Shown: positions 1 to 8,045 of the stretch, one piece after another
How positions within the stretch are numbered: position 1 is the stretch's first letter
Layout: each line of letters begins with the position of its first letter
NCBI GenBank assembly: GCA_905212395.1
Contig: CAJMEI010000004.1
Span: forward strand, 1 to 16,516
Reading direction: 5' to 3'
Source of the DNA: an uncultured Christensenella sp.
Lineage (GTDB): Bacteria > Bacillota > Clostridia > Christensenellales > Borkfalkiaceae
Length of the DNA: 16,516 nt
Notes under the pieces: generated by a model
Database searches by the model: none
Told to the model about the DNA's origin: nothing
What the model saw: only the letters and a program-made list of their open reading frames with translations
Made by a program: the position numbers and the translations under genes

Positions 1-34
1 ATAAGAAAACTATTTTTATAAAAAATTTTTTACT

Positions 35-373
35 TTAAGAATTACTTTCTGCTTGTTCTAATGCTCTTTGTTTGTCGATTTTTTTATTTCTAAAATAAAT
101 AACGATTCCCGTAGAAACCATTATTAAGTTTATAATGTAAAATGCAAACGCAACCCAACTGAGCGGTTTTACGTTTTTTATGCCTACGTTTAAGCAACTG
201 AATATAGATTTGAATATTCCTGCAACGTATCCGAATGCGATTAACGACATAAATTGAACGCTTGTTCCCTTAGTCGTGCGCGCTTTATACGCTTTAATTA
301 TATTAAACGGCCAAGACGCTCCAAAACATATAAGAAATGTGATTTCGCATATTGTTGCTAATGTTCCATACAT
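35..373 (-). CDS. Small PQ-loop / SemiSWEET-like membrane protein
   Basis: A 112-residue protein with three hydrophobic segments at about residues 4-24, 39-60 and 70-95, and a charged, probably cytoplasmic, C-terminal tail. The stretch WPFNIIKAYKARTTKGTS at residues 21-38 resembles the PQ-loop region of single-repeat SWEET-type transporters, with the PQ dipeptide replaced. Members with three helices usually work as dimers and move small solutes such as sugars; the substrate here cannot be read from the sequence. AAGGAG lies 10 nt before the ATG. It is the last gene on the strand after frdA, 61 bp downstream, so it may be co-transcribed with the Hdr-Flx-Frd cluster. A dyad lies in that 61 bp gap but has no T-run. 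Family fold is fairly sure; a role in succinate or fumarate metabolism would be pure speculation. Confidence 0.7.
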   Translation of the reverse strand: MYGTLATICEITFLICFGASWPFNIIKAYKARTTKGTSVQFMSLIAFGYVAGIFKSIFSCLNVGIKNVKPLSWVAFAFYIINLIMVSTGIVIYFRNKKIDKQRALEQAESNS

Positions 374-403
374 AAGTTTACATCTCCTTTAAATTTAATT
401 TTT

Positions 404-422
404 AATAACGCTAACCGTTATT
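404..422. repeat. Inverted repeat between frdA and the PQ-loop gene
   Basis: AATAACG (404-410) and CGTTATT (416-422) form a perfect 7-bp dyad with a 5-nt centre. No T-run follows it in the direction of transcription, so it is not a canonical intrinsic terminator. It could be a weak attenuator, an RNA-stabilising hairpin that sets the level of the last gene, or an operator. Confidence 0.35.
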
Positions 423-434
423 TAAAACTATTGA

Positions 435-2042
435 TTACATATCTTTTCTTCTATAATCGGGAAGAATTTGAGGCGAAAGTTTGGTAGGTTTAATTCCTGC
501 GTTTTCAAGCTCTTGTTCGAACTGTTTAACGTGAGCAAGCGTGAGCTTGCCTACTTTTACGCTTTTTGCCTTTTCGCTAGCGGACTTACCTGCGTCTCTT
601 CCGAAAACTATTACGTCTAAAAGCGAGTTGCCCATAAGTCTGTTTCTTCCGTGAATTCCCCCTACGGCTTCCCCTGCTACGAATAAGTTTTTAACGCAAG
701 TGGATTCGCAATTTCCGTCTATATCGATACCGCCGTTTTGATAGTGAAGAGTGGGATATACCAAAATAGGTTCTTTTCTGATATCTATTCCGTATTTTCC
801 GAACATTCTCATCATTGCGGGAATTCTTTTTTCTATCGTGCCTTCTCCGCCGATTTGTTCAATCATAGGAGTGTCGAGCCAAACGCCTTCTCCGTCGGTA
901 GTTTTAATGCTGTTTTTTCTTCTTTTACATTCTCTTATAATAGAAGCGCAAGTTACGTCTCTCGTTTCAAGCGAATATACGAAAGGTTCGCCGTCTTTAT
1001 TTACTAATTGCGCGCCTAACGAACGAACTTTTTCCGTTACCAACGCTCCGAAAATTTGAGTGGGTTCGGCAACGCCCGTCGGGTGATATTGCAAGGTGTC
1101 GGCATACATTAGTCTTGCGCCTGCTCTATAAGCGAGAACCAACCCGTCGGCAGTAGCTCCGTAATGGTTGCTCGTCGGGAAACCTTGATAATGCAATCTT
1201 CCCGCTCCGCCCGTTGCTATAACTACGGTTTTTGCTTTTGCAACCAAAATTTCTTTGGTTTCCATGTTGAGTAAAACCGCGCCCGCTACGTTTCCGTTAT
1301 CGTCTTTTATAAGTTCAATTGCGGAAGTGAAATCTACTACGGGGATTTTTCTATTTAGTACTTCGTCCCTTAAAGTTTTCATTATTTCCGCGCCCGAATA
1401 GTCTTTACAAGCGTGCATTCTTTTCCTAGACGTTCCACCACCGTGAGTGGTAATCATGTTGCCGTTTTCGTCCTTATCGAACATAACGCCTAAATCCGAT
1501 AACCATTTAATAGCGTCGGGAGCTTCCGTAACTAATTTTTCAAGCAAAACCGGCTTTGCGCAGAAGTGTCCTCCGCCGTAAGCGTCTAAATAGTGAATTG
1601 CGGGACTGTCGTTTGCTTTATCCGCAGCCTGAATTCCGCCTTCCGCCATCATAGTGTTGGCGTCCCCTATTCTAAGCTTAGTTACTATCATAACGTTCGC
1701 GCCGTTTGCGTGAGCGGTTATCGCGCAAGAAGAACCTGCTCCGCCACCGCCTATTACTAAAACGTCTACGTCGTAGTCGGGGTGGGACAAATCTATTTCT
1801 TTATCTAAAATTCTAGATTTTCCTTGTAATAAATCGGCAAGTTCGTGTAAAACTTTTTCGCCTTTATTTTTTCCTACTTTTAAGTTTTCGTAAGCAGATT
1901 CGATATAATCGGGGTGATTTTCTTTTAAAACTTCGTCCTTTTCGTCGGCAGTCATTCTACGGAAAACGTTTTTAAGTCTTTCGCTTCTAGTTGCTTCTAC
2001 TTTTTTCATAGAAGCTAACTGTTCGTCGGTATAATTATACAT
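435..2042 (-). CDS. frdA: Soluble fumarate reductase flavoprotein subunit
   Basis: This 535-residue flavoprotein of the FrdA/SdhA family should reduce fumarate to succinate at FAD. Visible are the dinucleotide-binding GGGGAG (residues 98-103), MMAEGG (131-136), ATGGAGR (276-282) and a complete set of substrate residues by alignment to E. coli FrdA: H320 in QYHPTG, T336/E337, R340, R361, H433 in the TLHY motif, and R468 in NRL. Two things are unusual. The histidine that covalently binds FAD in membrane-bound enzymes is replaced by N129, so FAD should be non-covalent. There is also a roughly 90-residue charged helical N-terminal extension, while the C-terminal helical domain of E. coli FrdA (602 residues) is largely missing. 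AAGGAG precedes the ATG; frdB ends 11 bp upstream. The enzyme is probably cytoplasmic, with FrdB as its electron donor. Aspartate oxidase is less likely given the frdB partner. Confidence 0.9.
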   Translation of the reverse strand: MYNYTDEQLASMKKVEATRSERLKNVFRRMTADEKDEVLKENHPDYIESAYENLKVGKNKGEKVLHELADLLQGKSRILDKEIDLSHPDYDVDVLVIGGGGAGSSCAITAHANGANVMIVTKLRIGDANTMMAEGGIQAADKANDSPAIHYLDAYGGGHFCAKPVLLEKLVTEAPDAIKWLSDLGVMFDKDENGNMITTHGGGTSRKRMHACKDYSGAEIMKTLRDEVLNRKIPVVDFTSAIELIKDDNGNVAGAVLLNMETKEILVAKAKTVVIATGGAGRLHYQGFPTSNHYGATADGLVLAYRAGARLMYADTLQYHPTGVAEPTQIFGALVTEKVRSLGAQLVNKDGEPFVYSLETRDVTCASIIRECKRRKNSIKTTDGEGVWLDTPMIEQIGGEGTIEKRIPAMMRMFGKYGIDIRKEPILVYPTLHYQNGGIDIDGNCESTCVKNLFVAGEAVGGIHGRNRLMGNSLLDVIVFGRDAGKSASEKAKSVKVGKLTLAHVKQFEQELENAGIKPTKLSPQILPDYRRKDM

Positions 2043-2053
2043 ATCGTTTCTCC

Positions 2054-2728
2054 TTATTTCTCTATTTCTCTATGGTTATATAGTTCTTTAAGCTCTTCTA
2101 CGGGTTTACCCATAATATCTTGCATAAGTTTATCGAAGTCGCCGTTATTAATTTCCGCAACTCTCTTTTCCAAATGCTTACATTCGGGAGCGATATACTT
2201 TCCGTACAATCTACGCGCAAGTTCCGCAACTTGCGGATGCGATATTCCCGCAGGACACCTAGAAGAACATACTCCGCACATTACGCAGTCAAAACTCTCT
2301 TCCGCGCACTTTTTGTATTCTCCCCTTTGAGCGTAAGCTATGTATTGCATAACGCTTAAACCTTGCGTACAAGATTTAGTACATGCGTTACAACCTATAC
2401 AACTATATATTTCGGGATAAAGTTGCATCATAATTTGTTCGGTGGGTCTAATAGCGTTAATATCGTAAACTTGTTTAACTAACGGGAAGAAAGGCAAAGT
2501 AGCTACGTACATACCTTCTTCTACCTGTTGTTGACACGCTAGGCAAGTTTTTAATTCTTGTTGTCCTTTTATACGGAAAATAGTAGCGCAAGCTCCGCAA
2601 AATCCATTTCTGCAACCGCATCCCCTTATAAGCTGATAACCTGCGTACTCCATAGCCTTCATAATGGTTAGAGAAGAAGGCACTTCGTATCTTTTACCGA
2701 AAAAATAAACGTTTACCATTTTTTCCAT
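2054..2728 (-). CDS. frdB: Fumarate reductase iron-sulfur subunit, ferredoxin-HdrC-like
   Basis: A 224-residue iron-sulfur protein expected to pass electrons to FrdA. The N-terminal half is a ferredoxin-like fold with the FrdB-type 2Fe-2S motif C39-R-N-G-F-C44-G-A-C47 and C62. The C-terminal half has two complete C-x2-C-x2-C-x3-C motifs (C110, C113, C116, C120 and C148, C151, C154, C158). Canonical FrdB/SdhB holds one 4Fe-4S and one 3Fe-4S cluster in this half, so two 4Fe-4S clusters, as in HdrC, are predicted here. This layout matches the N-terminal part of the methanogen thiol:fumarate reductase subunit TfrB, without its CCG domain. An AAAGGAG site lies 10 nt before the ATG. The gene sits between flxA (46 bp upstream) and frdA (11 bp downstream). 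No membrane anchor gene follows. Confidence 0.88.
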   Translation of the reverse strand: MEKMVNVYFFGKRYEVPSSLTIMKAMEYAGYQLIRGCGCRNGFCGACATIFRIKGQQELKTCLACQQQVEEGMYVATLPFFPLVKQVYDINAIRPTEQIMMQLYPEIYSCIGCNACTKSCTQGLSVMQYIAYAQRGEYKKCAEESFDCVMCGVCSSRCPAGISHPQVAELARRLYGKYIAPECKHLEKRVAEINNGDFDKLMQDIMGKPVEELKELYNHREIEK

Positions 2729-2774
2729 TATATTTTTACTCCTTTAACGAGCGTTTATCGTTATATAGCCCGAC

Positions 2775-3602
2775 TTAATATTCGTTAGGCAATTCATCTA
2801 ATTCGTCCATTCTAAATACGGGTCCGTCTTTACATACGAATTTATTTCCTACGTTACATCTACCGCATTTACCTATACCGCACTTCATTCTAAGTTCCAA
2901 AGTGGTATAAACTCTTTCTTTCGTAAAGCCTAATTCCAAAAGTCCCGCCAAAGTAAATTTAATCATAATAGGCGGTCCGCAAAGTACGGCGGTCATATTC
3001 GGGTCAAGTCCTAATTCTTTAACGTAACTAGGTACGAATCCTACGTGTCCGTCCCAACCTTCTTGCGGTCTGTCTATCGTTAAATATACGTTGAAATCGG
3101 GTTCGGACGCCCATTCGTTTTTGATTTCGTCGATAAATACTAAATCGTCTTTACTTCTTGCGCCGTAAACTATGGTTACTTTGCCGTAATTCTTTCTATA
3201 ACTTCTTATATAGTTTATTACGCTTCTAAGCGGAGCAAGTCCTATACCTCCCGCTATGAAAAGCATATCTTTTCCCTTAAAATCTTCTTCTACGGGGAAA
3301 TTGTTTCCGTAAGGCCCTCTTACCATGATTTGTTGCCCTACTTCTATCGCGTGAATTACTTCCGTAACGCAACCGCATTTTTTAATGGAAAATTCCATAT
3401 ATTCTTCATTCGTAGGCGAACTCGTGATAGAGAACATACATTCTCCGACTCCCGGAATAGAAACCATAGCGCATTGACCGGGCAAATGTTCGAATAACTT
3501 TTTACCGTCTAACCCTACGACCCTAAACGTTTTTACGTCGGGAGTATCTCTTCTTATATCCGTTACTACCGCAACGTGAGGAATAAGATTTTCGTTAAGC
3601 AT
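2775..3602 (-). CDS. flxA: NADH-oxidising FAD/NAD-binding subunit, FlxA type
   Basis: A 275-residue protein of the ferredoxin-NADP reductase/dihydroorotate dehydrogenase electron-transfer (PyrK-like) superfamily. The FAD-binding barrel covers about residues 8-105, with FSITSSP (57-63) as the flavin motif. The NAD-binding half starts with GGIGLAPLRS (118-127) and contains CGPP (208-211). A C-terminal 2Fe-2S site is formed by C241, C246, C249 and C257. This is the expected entry point for NADH electrons into a Flx-Hdr complex; NADH rather than NADPH is inferred from the family. Its start overlaps the end of the neighbouring Fe-S gene by 8 bp, with a G-rich ribosome binding site just before the ATG, which indicates translational coupling. 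A sulfide dehydrogenase or AsrB-like role is an alternative reading of the family, but the hdr neighbours favour FlxA. Confidence 0.88.
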   Translation of the reverse strand: MLNENLIPHVAVVTDIRRDTPDVKTFRVVGLDGKKLFEHLPGQCAMVSIPGVGECMFSITSSPTNEEYMEFSIKKCGCVTEVIHAIEVGQQIMVRGPYGNNFPVEEDFKGKDMLFIAGGIGLAPLRSVINYIRSYRKNYGKVTIVYGARSKDDLVFIDEIKNEWASEPDFNVYLTIDRPQEGWDGHVGFVPSYVKELGLDPNMTAVLCGPPIMIKFTLAGLLELGFTKERVYTTLELRMKCGIGKCGRCNVGNKFVCKDGPVFRMDELDELPNEY

Positions 3603-4623
3603 TTTCTTTTCCCCCTATCTTTTTAATAACTTTTACAATATTTAGTCTTTGCGGACATTTATTTACGCATCTTCCGCAACCAACGCACGAATACATGCCG
3701 TTATATTGCGACGGATAGTAAACTAATTTGTGCATAAAGCGTTGACGATATCTTTGCATTTGGGTAGTCCTTGGATTTCCCGCCGACATTTGAGTGAAAT
3801 CGGAATACATACAGGAATCCCAACAACGGAAACGAATTATATCTTTATTAGTAGAAAAATCTCTTATATCAAAGCATTGACAGGTAGGACATACGAACGT
3901 ACAAGCTCCGCAACCTAAACACGCTTCCGATAATTCTTGCCAAACGGGAAGATTAAATAGTTCGTTTAAATTTTCGGGTTTGAAACGCGATAAATCTAAG
4001 TGTGTATAAGGTAATTTTTCTAAAATTTCCTTAGTCCCCGCTTTGATTTGTTCTACTTGTTCTTGACCGCCGTCTTCGAGCAAGTCTTTAACTAAATCTA
4101 AAACTTTTTGACCTTTTTCGTCGTTAGCGTTTAAGTATAAGTAGTTTTCGTCCAAATAACAAGTAACGTTACCTTGCGGGCAAGTCGGGTCTATGCCGAA
4201 AACCGTACAAAAGCAACTTTCCTTGGGTTTAGAACACGCCATTGTAAATATTATAGCGCTATCTCTTCTTAACTTATAAAAAGTGTCTACGGGGTTAGAT
4301 AAAAAGACGTTATCTAAAACCGAAAATGCTTTATAGTCGCAAGCCTTAACTCCGAAAATAACGTATTCGTCTTTTTCGGAACGAATATCTACTATTTCAA
4401 CGCTTTTTCCTTGCGTTTTAAATCTCATCATTTCTTCGCTTTGCGGGAAAAATACGTCTTTTGCGCTTTTTACGGTTTTTAATTCGTCTATATCGTATTC
4501 GCAGTCGCTGTCATAATATCCGAAATTTACTTCCCCTGCCTTTTTAATCGGCATATAGACGGACATTTTGTTTGAAATTGTATCGAAAAACTTTCTCAAA
4601 TTTTCTCTTTTGATTTTATTCAT
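3595..4623 (-). CDS. 4Fe-4S dicluster subunit of Flx complex (AsrA/HydB-like)
   Basis: A 342-residue iron-sulfur protein. The first 200 residues form an AsrA/hydrogenase-beta-like domain with VKACDYKAF (92-100) and a cysteine group C130, C137, C139. The C-terminal half carries C235, C238, C241, C245 and C313, C316, C319, C323, two 4Fe-4S motifs. Between them are extra cysteines (C248, C250, C267, C271) in the CPTCQCFDI and RCWDSC motifs typical of anaerobic sulfite reductase subunit A and related proteins. It is expected to relay electrons from FlxA toward the MvhD-like subunit and HdrA. It corresponds to FlxB or FlxC of the Desulfovibrio complex; I do not assign which. Its ATG overlaps the stop of the next gene upstream by one base (TAATG), with GGGGGA before it. 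A sulfite reductase role is unlikely, because no sirohaem subunit is present. Confidence 0.82.
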   Translation of the reverse strand: MNKIKRENLRKFFDTISNKMSVYMPIKKAGEVNFGYYDSDCEYDIDELKTVKSAKDVFFPQSEEMMRFKTQGKSVEIVDIRSEKDEYVIFGVKACDYKAFSVLDNVFLSNPVDTFYKLRRDSAIIFTMACSKPKESCFCTVFGIDPTCPQGNVTCYLDENYLYLNANDEKGQKVLDLVKDLLEDGGQEQVEQIKAGTKEILEKLPYTHLDLSRFKPENLNELFNLPVWQELSEACLGCGACTFVCPTCQCFDIRDFSTNKDIIRFRCWDSCMYSDFTQMSAGNPRTTQMQRYRQRFMHKLVYYPSQYNGMYSCVGCGRCVNKCPQRLNIVKVIKKIGGKENA

Positions 4624-5600
4624 TACTTGTCCCCCTTATCCACTGCTTGCTTGGGTTCAACGTCGGAAGTAGTGTAAGAAGTGAGCGGTGTTTTACCTTC
4701 GCTTTCTTCACCAGCCTGATATTCTCCGTAGAAATTATCTATATCTTTTATGAATTTTCTATTTAATAAATGTAGCGGTATTCTTTGCGGACAAACTCTT
4801 GAACATTCTCCGCAATCCGTACAACGTCCCGAAACGTGGAACGCCCTTATAACGTGGAAAAGTTGTTCTTCAAACGGAACGTCGTTTGCTTTTGCGGAAA
4901 TATTCGATTTAGGATTGTCGAATACGCATTTTAAACACGAACACGCGGGACATACGTTTCTGCAAGCGTTACAACGAATACATTTTGACAACTGTTCTTG
5001 CCAAAACTTAAATCTTTGTTCGCTAGTTAAACTTTCAAGCTCTTTTACGCTAGAAAATCTGTCGTTATTTTCTTCTTTCATTTCGTGAAGAACTACCGTG
5101 TCGTCGCTGACCATAAACTTTTTGCCTTTGCAAGATTTACATTTTTCCAAAAGCACTTCGCCTTTAACGGTTTGTTTACGTCCGAAAATCGTTTCGAAAA
5201 CTGCGTTTTCTCCGTCGTAACTTTCGCTTGTAATTCCTTGAATATCTTGTTTTTCGAGTAAGTAGTTATCCAACTTTCCGTTACATTCAACGCCTACTAC
5301 GAAAACGTTTTCTCTTTTAATTCTATGTTCTTTAACTAATTGATTAAAGCTATAAGTGTCGCAAGGTTTTAAAAATACGGCGGTTTTGCCTTCTTTTTTG
5401 GAAATTTCTATTAAATATTTAGAAAGATTTGCTCCGCAAAAGTCGTTGTAAACAAAATTTTCCAACTGCGCTTCGTTTTCGAAAGTAGCGGGGCTGGGGT
5501 CGTGAATAAATTCGCCTTTCGTCCAACCGACTACTCTTTTAACTTCTCCGCTCGCCAAAAGATTTTTTGCTTTTTCTTTTAAAGCTTCTTGTAGCGTCAT
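4623..5600 (-). CDS. 4Fe-4S electron-transfer subunit of Flx complex
   Basis: A 325-residue protein with an N-terminal alpha/beta domain (about 1-160) similar to coenzyme F420 hydrogenase/dehydrogenase beta-type proteins, including FLKPCDTYSF (76-85) and a CKSCKGKK motif (154-161). The second half holds C207, C210, C213, C217 followed by a cysteine-rich stretch C220, C222, C225, then C260, C263, C266, C270: two 4Fe-4S motifs plus extra thiols. The last 35 residues are polar and probably flexible. It should be the other of the FlxB/FlxC pair. It overlaps the mvhD-like gene by 4 bp (ATGA) and the next Fe-S gene by 1 bp, so strict co-translation is expected. GGAG precedes the ATG. F420 use is not implied, because the cofactor-making genes are not seen and the family name is historical. 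Confidence 0.8.
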   Translation of the reverse strand: MTLQEALKEKAKNLLASGEVKRVVGWTKGEFIHDPSPATFENEAQLENFVYNDFCGANLSKYLIEISKKEGKTAVFLKPCDTYSFNQLVKEHRIKRENVFVVGVECNGKLDNYLLEKQDIQGITSESYDGENAVFETIFGRKQTVKGEVLLEKCKSCKGKKFMVSDDTVVLHEMKEENNDRFSSVKELESLTSEQRFKFWQEQLSKCIRCNACRNVCPACSCLKCVFDNPKSNISAKANDVPFEEQLFHVIRAFHVSGRCTDCGECSRVCPQRIPLHLLNRKFIKDIDNFYGEYQAGEESEGKTPLTSYTTSDVEPKQAVDKGDK

Positions 5601-6049
5601 ACGTTTTCTCCTTTTATTCTTAAATCGCTTAATCTCTTGTTTTCGCCTAACGCCGTAACTGTTTCAACGAAATCGTTCATTACGGAAGAGAACTTAGCCC
5701 CTTCGGAAGCCGAAACCCATTCGACTCTCGTTCTTTCTTTTTCTATTCCTAAATAGTCTAAAAAGCTAAATAGTAACGCCATTCTTCTTCTGGTATAATA
5801 GTTACCCGTAACGTAATGGCAATCTCCGGGGTGGCAACCGCATAAGATTACTCCGTCCGCTCCGCGTTGAAACGCTTTTAATATAAACGACGGGTTTACC
5901 CTGCAAGAACAAGGAACTCTTATAATTTTTACGTTTGCGGGATAGCTTAATCTTGACGAACCCGCTAAATCCGCCCCTGCGTAAGAACACCAGTTGCAAC
6001 AAAACGCAACGATATTCGGTACGAATTTATTATCTTTTATCTCTTGCAT
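5597..6049 (-). CDS. flxD: MvhD-type 2Fe-2S subunit linking Flx and HdrA (FlxD-like)
   Basis: A 150-residue protein of the MvhD/FlxD family, the small 2Fe-2S adaptor that hands electrons to HdrA. Hallmarks are the cysteines C17, C18 and C21 in FCCNWCSYAGAD, C47 and C49 in PCSCRVNPSFILKAF, and C70, C72, C77 in CGCHPGDCHYVTGN. Length and motif order match the family. The start overlaps the 3' end of hdrA by 13 bp and is preceded by a strong GGAGGT site inside hdrA, which fixes the start. Standing between hdrA and the Flx genes, it is the predicted physical bridge between the NADH-oxidising module and the bifurcating flavin. In methanogens MvhD docks a NiFe hydrogenase; no hydrogenase genes are seen here, so NADH through FlxA is the likely donor. 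Confidence 0.92.
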   Translation of the reverse strand: MQEIKDNKFVPNIVAFCCNWCSYAGADLAGSSRLSYPANVKIIRVPCSCRVNPSFILKAFQRGADGVILCGCHPGDCHYVTGNYYTRRRMALLFSFLDYLGIEKERTRVEWVSASEGAKFSSVMNDFVETVTALGENKRLSDLRIKGENV

Positions 6050-8028
6050 ATTGCTTCTACCTCCGACATAATTTGCGAAGAACTAAATCCCGATAAATCC
6101 ATAGCTCCCGACGGACAAGTAACCGTACAAGCTCCGCAACCTTGACAAACTGCGGGATTTACGGAAGCAACTCTTCTGACTTCCGTTTTTCCACCGCCGA
6201 TTCTGAATTCTTTATCGACGTAAGTTATAGCTCCGTAAGCGCAAACGTTAGCGCATTGAGAACAGCCGTTACACATGTTTTCGTTAGAATGAGCTATACA
6301 AGGATTAGTTTTTAAGTGGTCTTTAACAAGTAAACCTATTACCTTAGACGCGCAGGCAGACGCTTGCGATACCGTTTCGGGAATATCCTTAGGTCCTTGA
6401 CACATACCCGCCAAATATACGCCCGCCGTAGGACTTTCTACGGGACGAAGTTTGGGGTGGGATTCGTTTAAGAAGTTGTTAGTATCTATACTAGCGGTTA
6501 GAAGCGTAGCGATTTTTCTTACCGAAGGTTCGGGTTCTACCGCAACTGCTAAAACTACTAAGTCGGAAGCGATGGTTTTTTGTTCGTTTTCAATTAAGTC
6601 CGCACCTTGTACCATAAGTTTTCCGTTTTCGTTATAAACTTTGCCGACCATACCTTTTATATAATCAACGCCGTATTGTTCAACCGCGCGCCTATAAAAT
6701 TCGTCGTAGTTTTTACCCGGGGTTCTTACGTCTATATAGAAAACGTGAACTTCCGTATCGGGATATTTTTCACGAATAAGCATTGCGTGTTTTGCCGTAT
6801 ACATACAGCATACTTTAGAGCAATACGTTTTTCCGCAACCCGAAACGTCCCTTGAACCTACGCATTGAATAAAGGTTATAACCTTTGGATGAGTATTATC
6901 GGACGGACGAAGAAGCACACCGTTTGTAGGACCTGCAGCGTTCATAAGTCTTTCAAGTTCAAGCGAAGTTATTACGTCTTTATTGTCGGCGTAGCCGTAT
7001 TCGTTAAAGGCGGATATATCGAACGGACGGAAGCCCGTAGCAACTACTATCGCTCCGTATTCTCTTTCGATAAGCTCGTCTTTCATTTCGTAATTTATTG
7101 CGCCTGCTCCGCAGAATTTTTGGCATATTCCGCATTTTCCCGTTTTAAGTTTAATACATTGTGTGGGGTCTATAACCGCAACGTTAGGAATTGCTTGCGC
7201 AAACGGAATGTAAATTGCGGTACGGTTGTTTAAATTCATATTGAATTCGTTAAGTCCCTTTCTAGAAGGACATTTTTCCATACACACTTTACAACCCGTA
7301 CATTTAGTTTCGTCAACGTATCTGGCTTTCTTTTTAATGGTAACTTTAAAGTTCCCTACGAAACCTTTTACGTCTTCTACTTCCGAATAGGATAAAATGT
7401 CTATTTTTTCGTTTTGAGCGCAATCGACCATTTTGGGCGTTAAAATACAAGCCGAGCAGTCAAGCGTGGGAAACGTTTTGTCAAGTTGAGCCATTCTTCC
7501 GCCGATTGTAGCGTTTTTCTCAACTATATCTACGTTAAATCCCGCTTCCGCAATGTCGAGCGCGGTTTGAATACCCGCTATTCCCCCGCCGATTACGAGC
7601 GCTCTTTTAACTACGGGGCTTTCGCCTGCCGTTAAGGGCGCGTTTAATTTTACTTTGGCTATTGCAGTACGAAGTAAAATCAAAGCTTTTTCCGTAGCTT
7701 CTAACTTATCTTTATGTATCCACGAACATTGCTCCCTTATATTTGCAATTTCTACCATAAAAGGATTTAAGCCTTCGCTTTCCGCCGTCTTTCTGAAAGT
7801 AGCTTCGTGCATACGGGGAGAACAAGAACCTATTACTATTCCCGTTAACTTATTTTCTCTTATGGCTTTTCTTATAAGCTGTTGTCCGTTTTCGGAACAC
7901 ATATATTGATAGTTGACGGCATAAACTACCCCCGGTTCAGCTTTTATAACTTCCGATAGCTTTTCTACGTCAACGGTGGATGCTATATTGCTACCACACC
8001 AACAAACAAATACTCCTATTCTTTGCAT
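6037..8028 (-). CDS. hdrA: HdrA, electron-bifurcating flavoprotein subunit
   Basis: A full-length 663-residue HdrA. The N-terminal domain has the C9/C11 motif FVCWCGSN. The FAD-binding GGGIAG is at 147-152, with LDCSACILTPKM at 189-200. An inserted ferredoxin-like domain follows (C243, C246, C249, C253 and C291, C299, C302, C306), then the QCVGSRD and YCSKVCCMYTAKHA motifs (388-415). At the C-terminus are two 4Fe-4S motifs (C586, C589, C592, C596 and C628, C631, C634, C638), the expected exit toward ferredoxin. In characterised complexes this FAD splits an electron pair between a low-potential acceptor (ferredoxin) and a high-potential branch through HdrC and HdrB. All cluster ligands appear intact, so it should be functional. 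GAGAG precedes the ATG, 17 bp after hdrC. It is probably the core of the NADH-ferredoxin-fumarate system encoded here. Confidence 0.94.
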   Translation of the reverse strand: MQRIGVFVCWCGSNIASTVDVEKLSEVIKAEPGVVYAVNYQYMCSENGQQLIRKAIRENKLTGIVIGSCSPRMHEATFRKTAESEGLNPFMVEIANIREQCSWIHKDKLEATEKALILLRTAIAKVKLNAPLTAGESPVVKRALVIGGGIAGIQTALDIAEAGFNVDIVEKNATIGGRMAQLDKTFPTLDCSACILTPKMVDCAQNEKIDILSYSEVEDVKGFVGNFKVTIKKKARYVDETKCTGCKVCMEKCPSRKGLNEFNMNLNNRTAIYIPFAQAIPNVAVIDPTQCIKLKTGKCGICQKFCGAGAINYEMKDELIEREYGAIVVATGFRPFDISAFNEYGYADNKDVITSLELERLMNAAGPTNGVLLRPSDNTHPKVITFIQCVGSRDVSGCGKTYCSKVCCMYTAKHAMLIREKYPDTEVHVFYIDVRTPGKNYDEFYRRAVEQYGVDYIKGMVGKVYNENGKLMVQGADLIENEQKTIASDLVVLAVAVEPEPSVRKIATLLTASIDTNNFLNESHPKLRPVESPTAGVYLAGMCQGPKDIPETVSQASACASKVIGLLVKDHLKTNPCIAHSNENMCNGCSQCANVCAYGAITYVDKEFRIGGGKTEVRRVASVNPAVCQGCGACTVTCPSGAMDLSGFSSSQIMSEVEAICKR

Positions 8029-8045
8029 AATTTTCTCTCTTACGT

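Noticed and set aside
20..31. A6T6 palindrome after the PQ-loop gene as a terminator
   Set aside because: It is a pure A/T palindrome without a GC stem or loop; too weak to call, and the sequence ends just beyond it.
435..2728. Membrane-bound succinate dehydrogenase/quinol:fumarate reductase
   Set aside because: No cytochrome b or anchor subunit is encoded, the covalent FAD histidine is absent and FrdB lacks the 3Fe-4S pattern that faces the quinone site.
3595..5600. Anaerobic sulfite reductase (AsrA/B/C) operon
   Set aside because: AsrA- and AsrB-like folds are shared by Flx proteins, but no sirohaem-binding AsrC is present and the genes are embedded among hdr and mvhD-like genes.
6452..7909. 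Several open frames of 60-120 codons on the plus strand opposite hdrA (for example 6865-7233)
   Set aside because: They lie entirely antisense to a well-conserved full-length gene, have no domain or binding site, and look like mirror frames of biased codon use.
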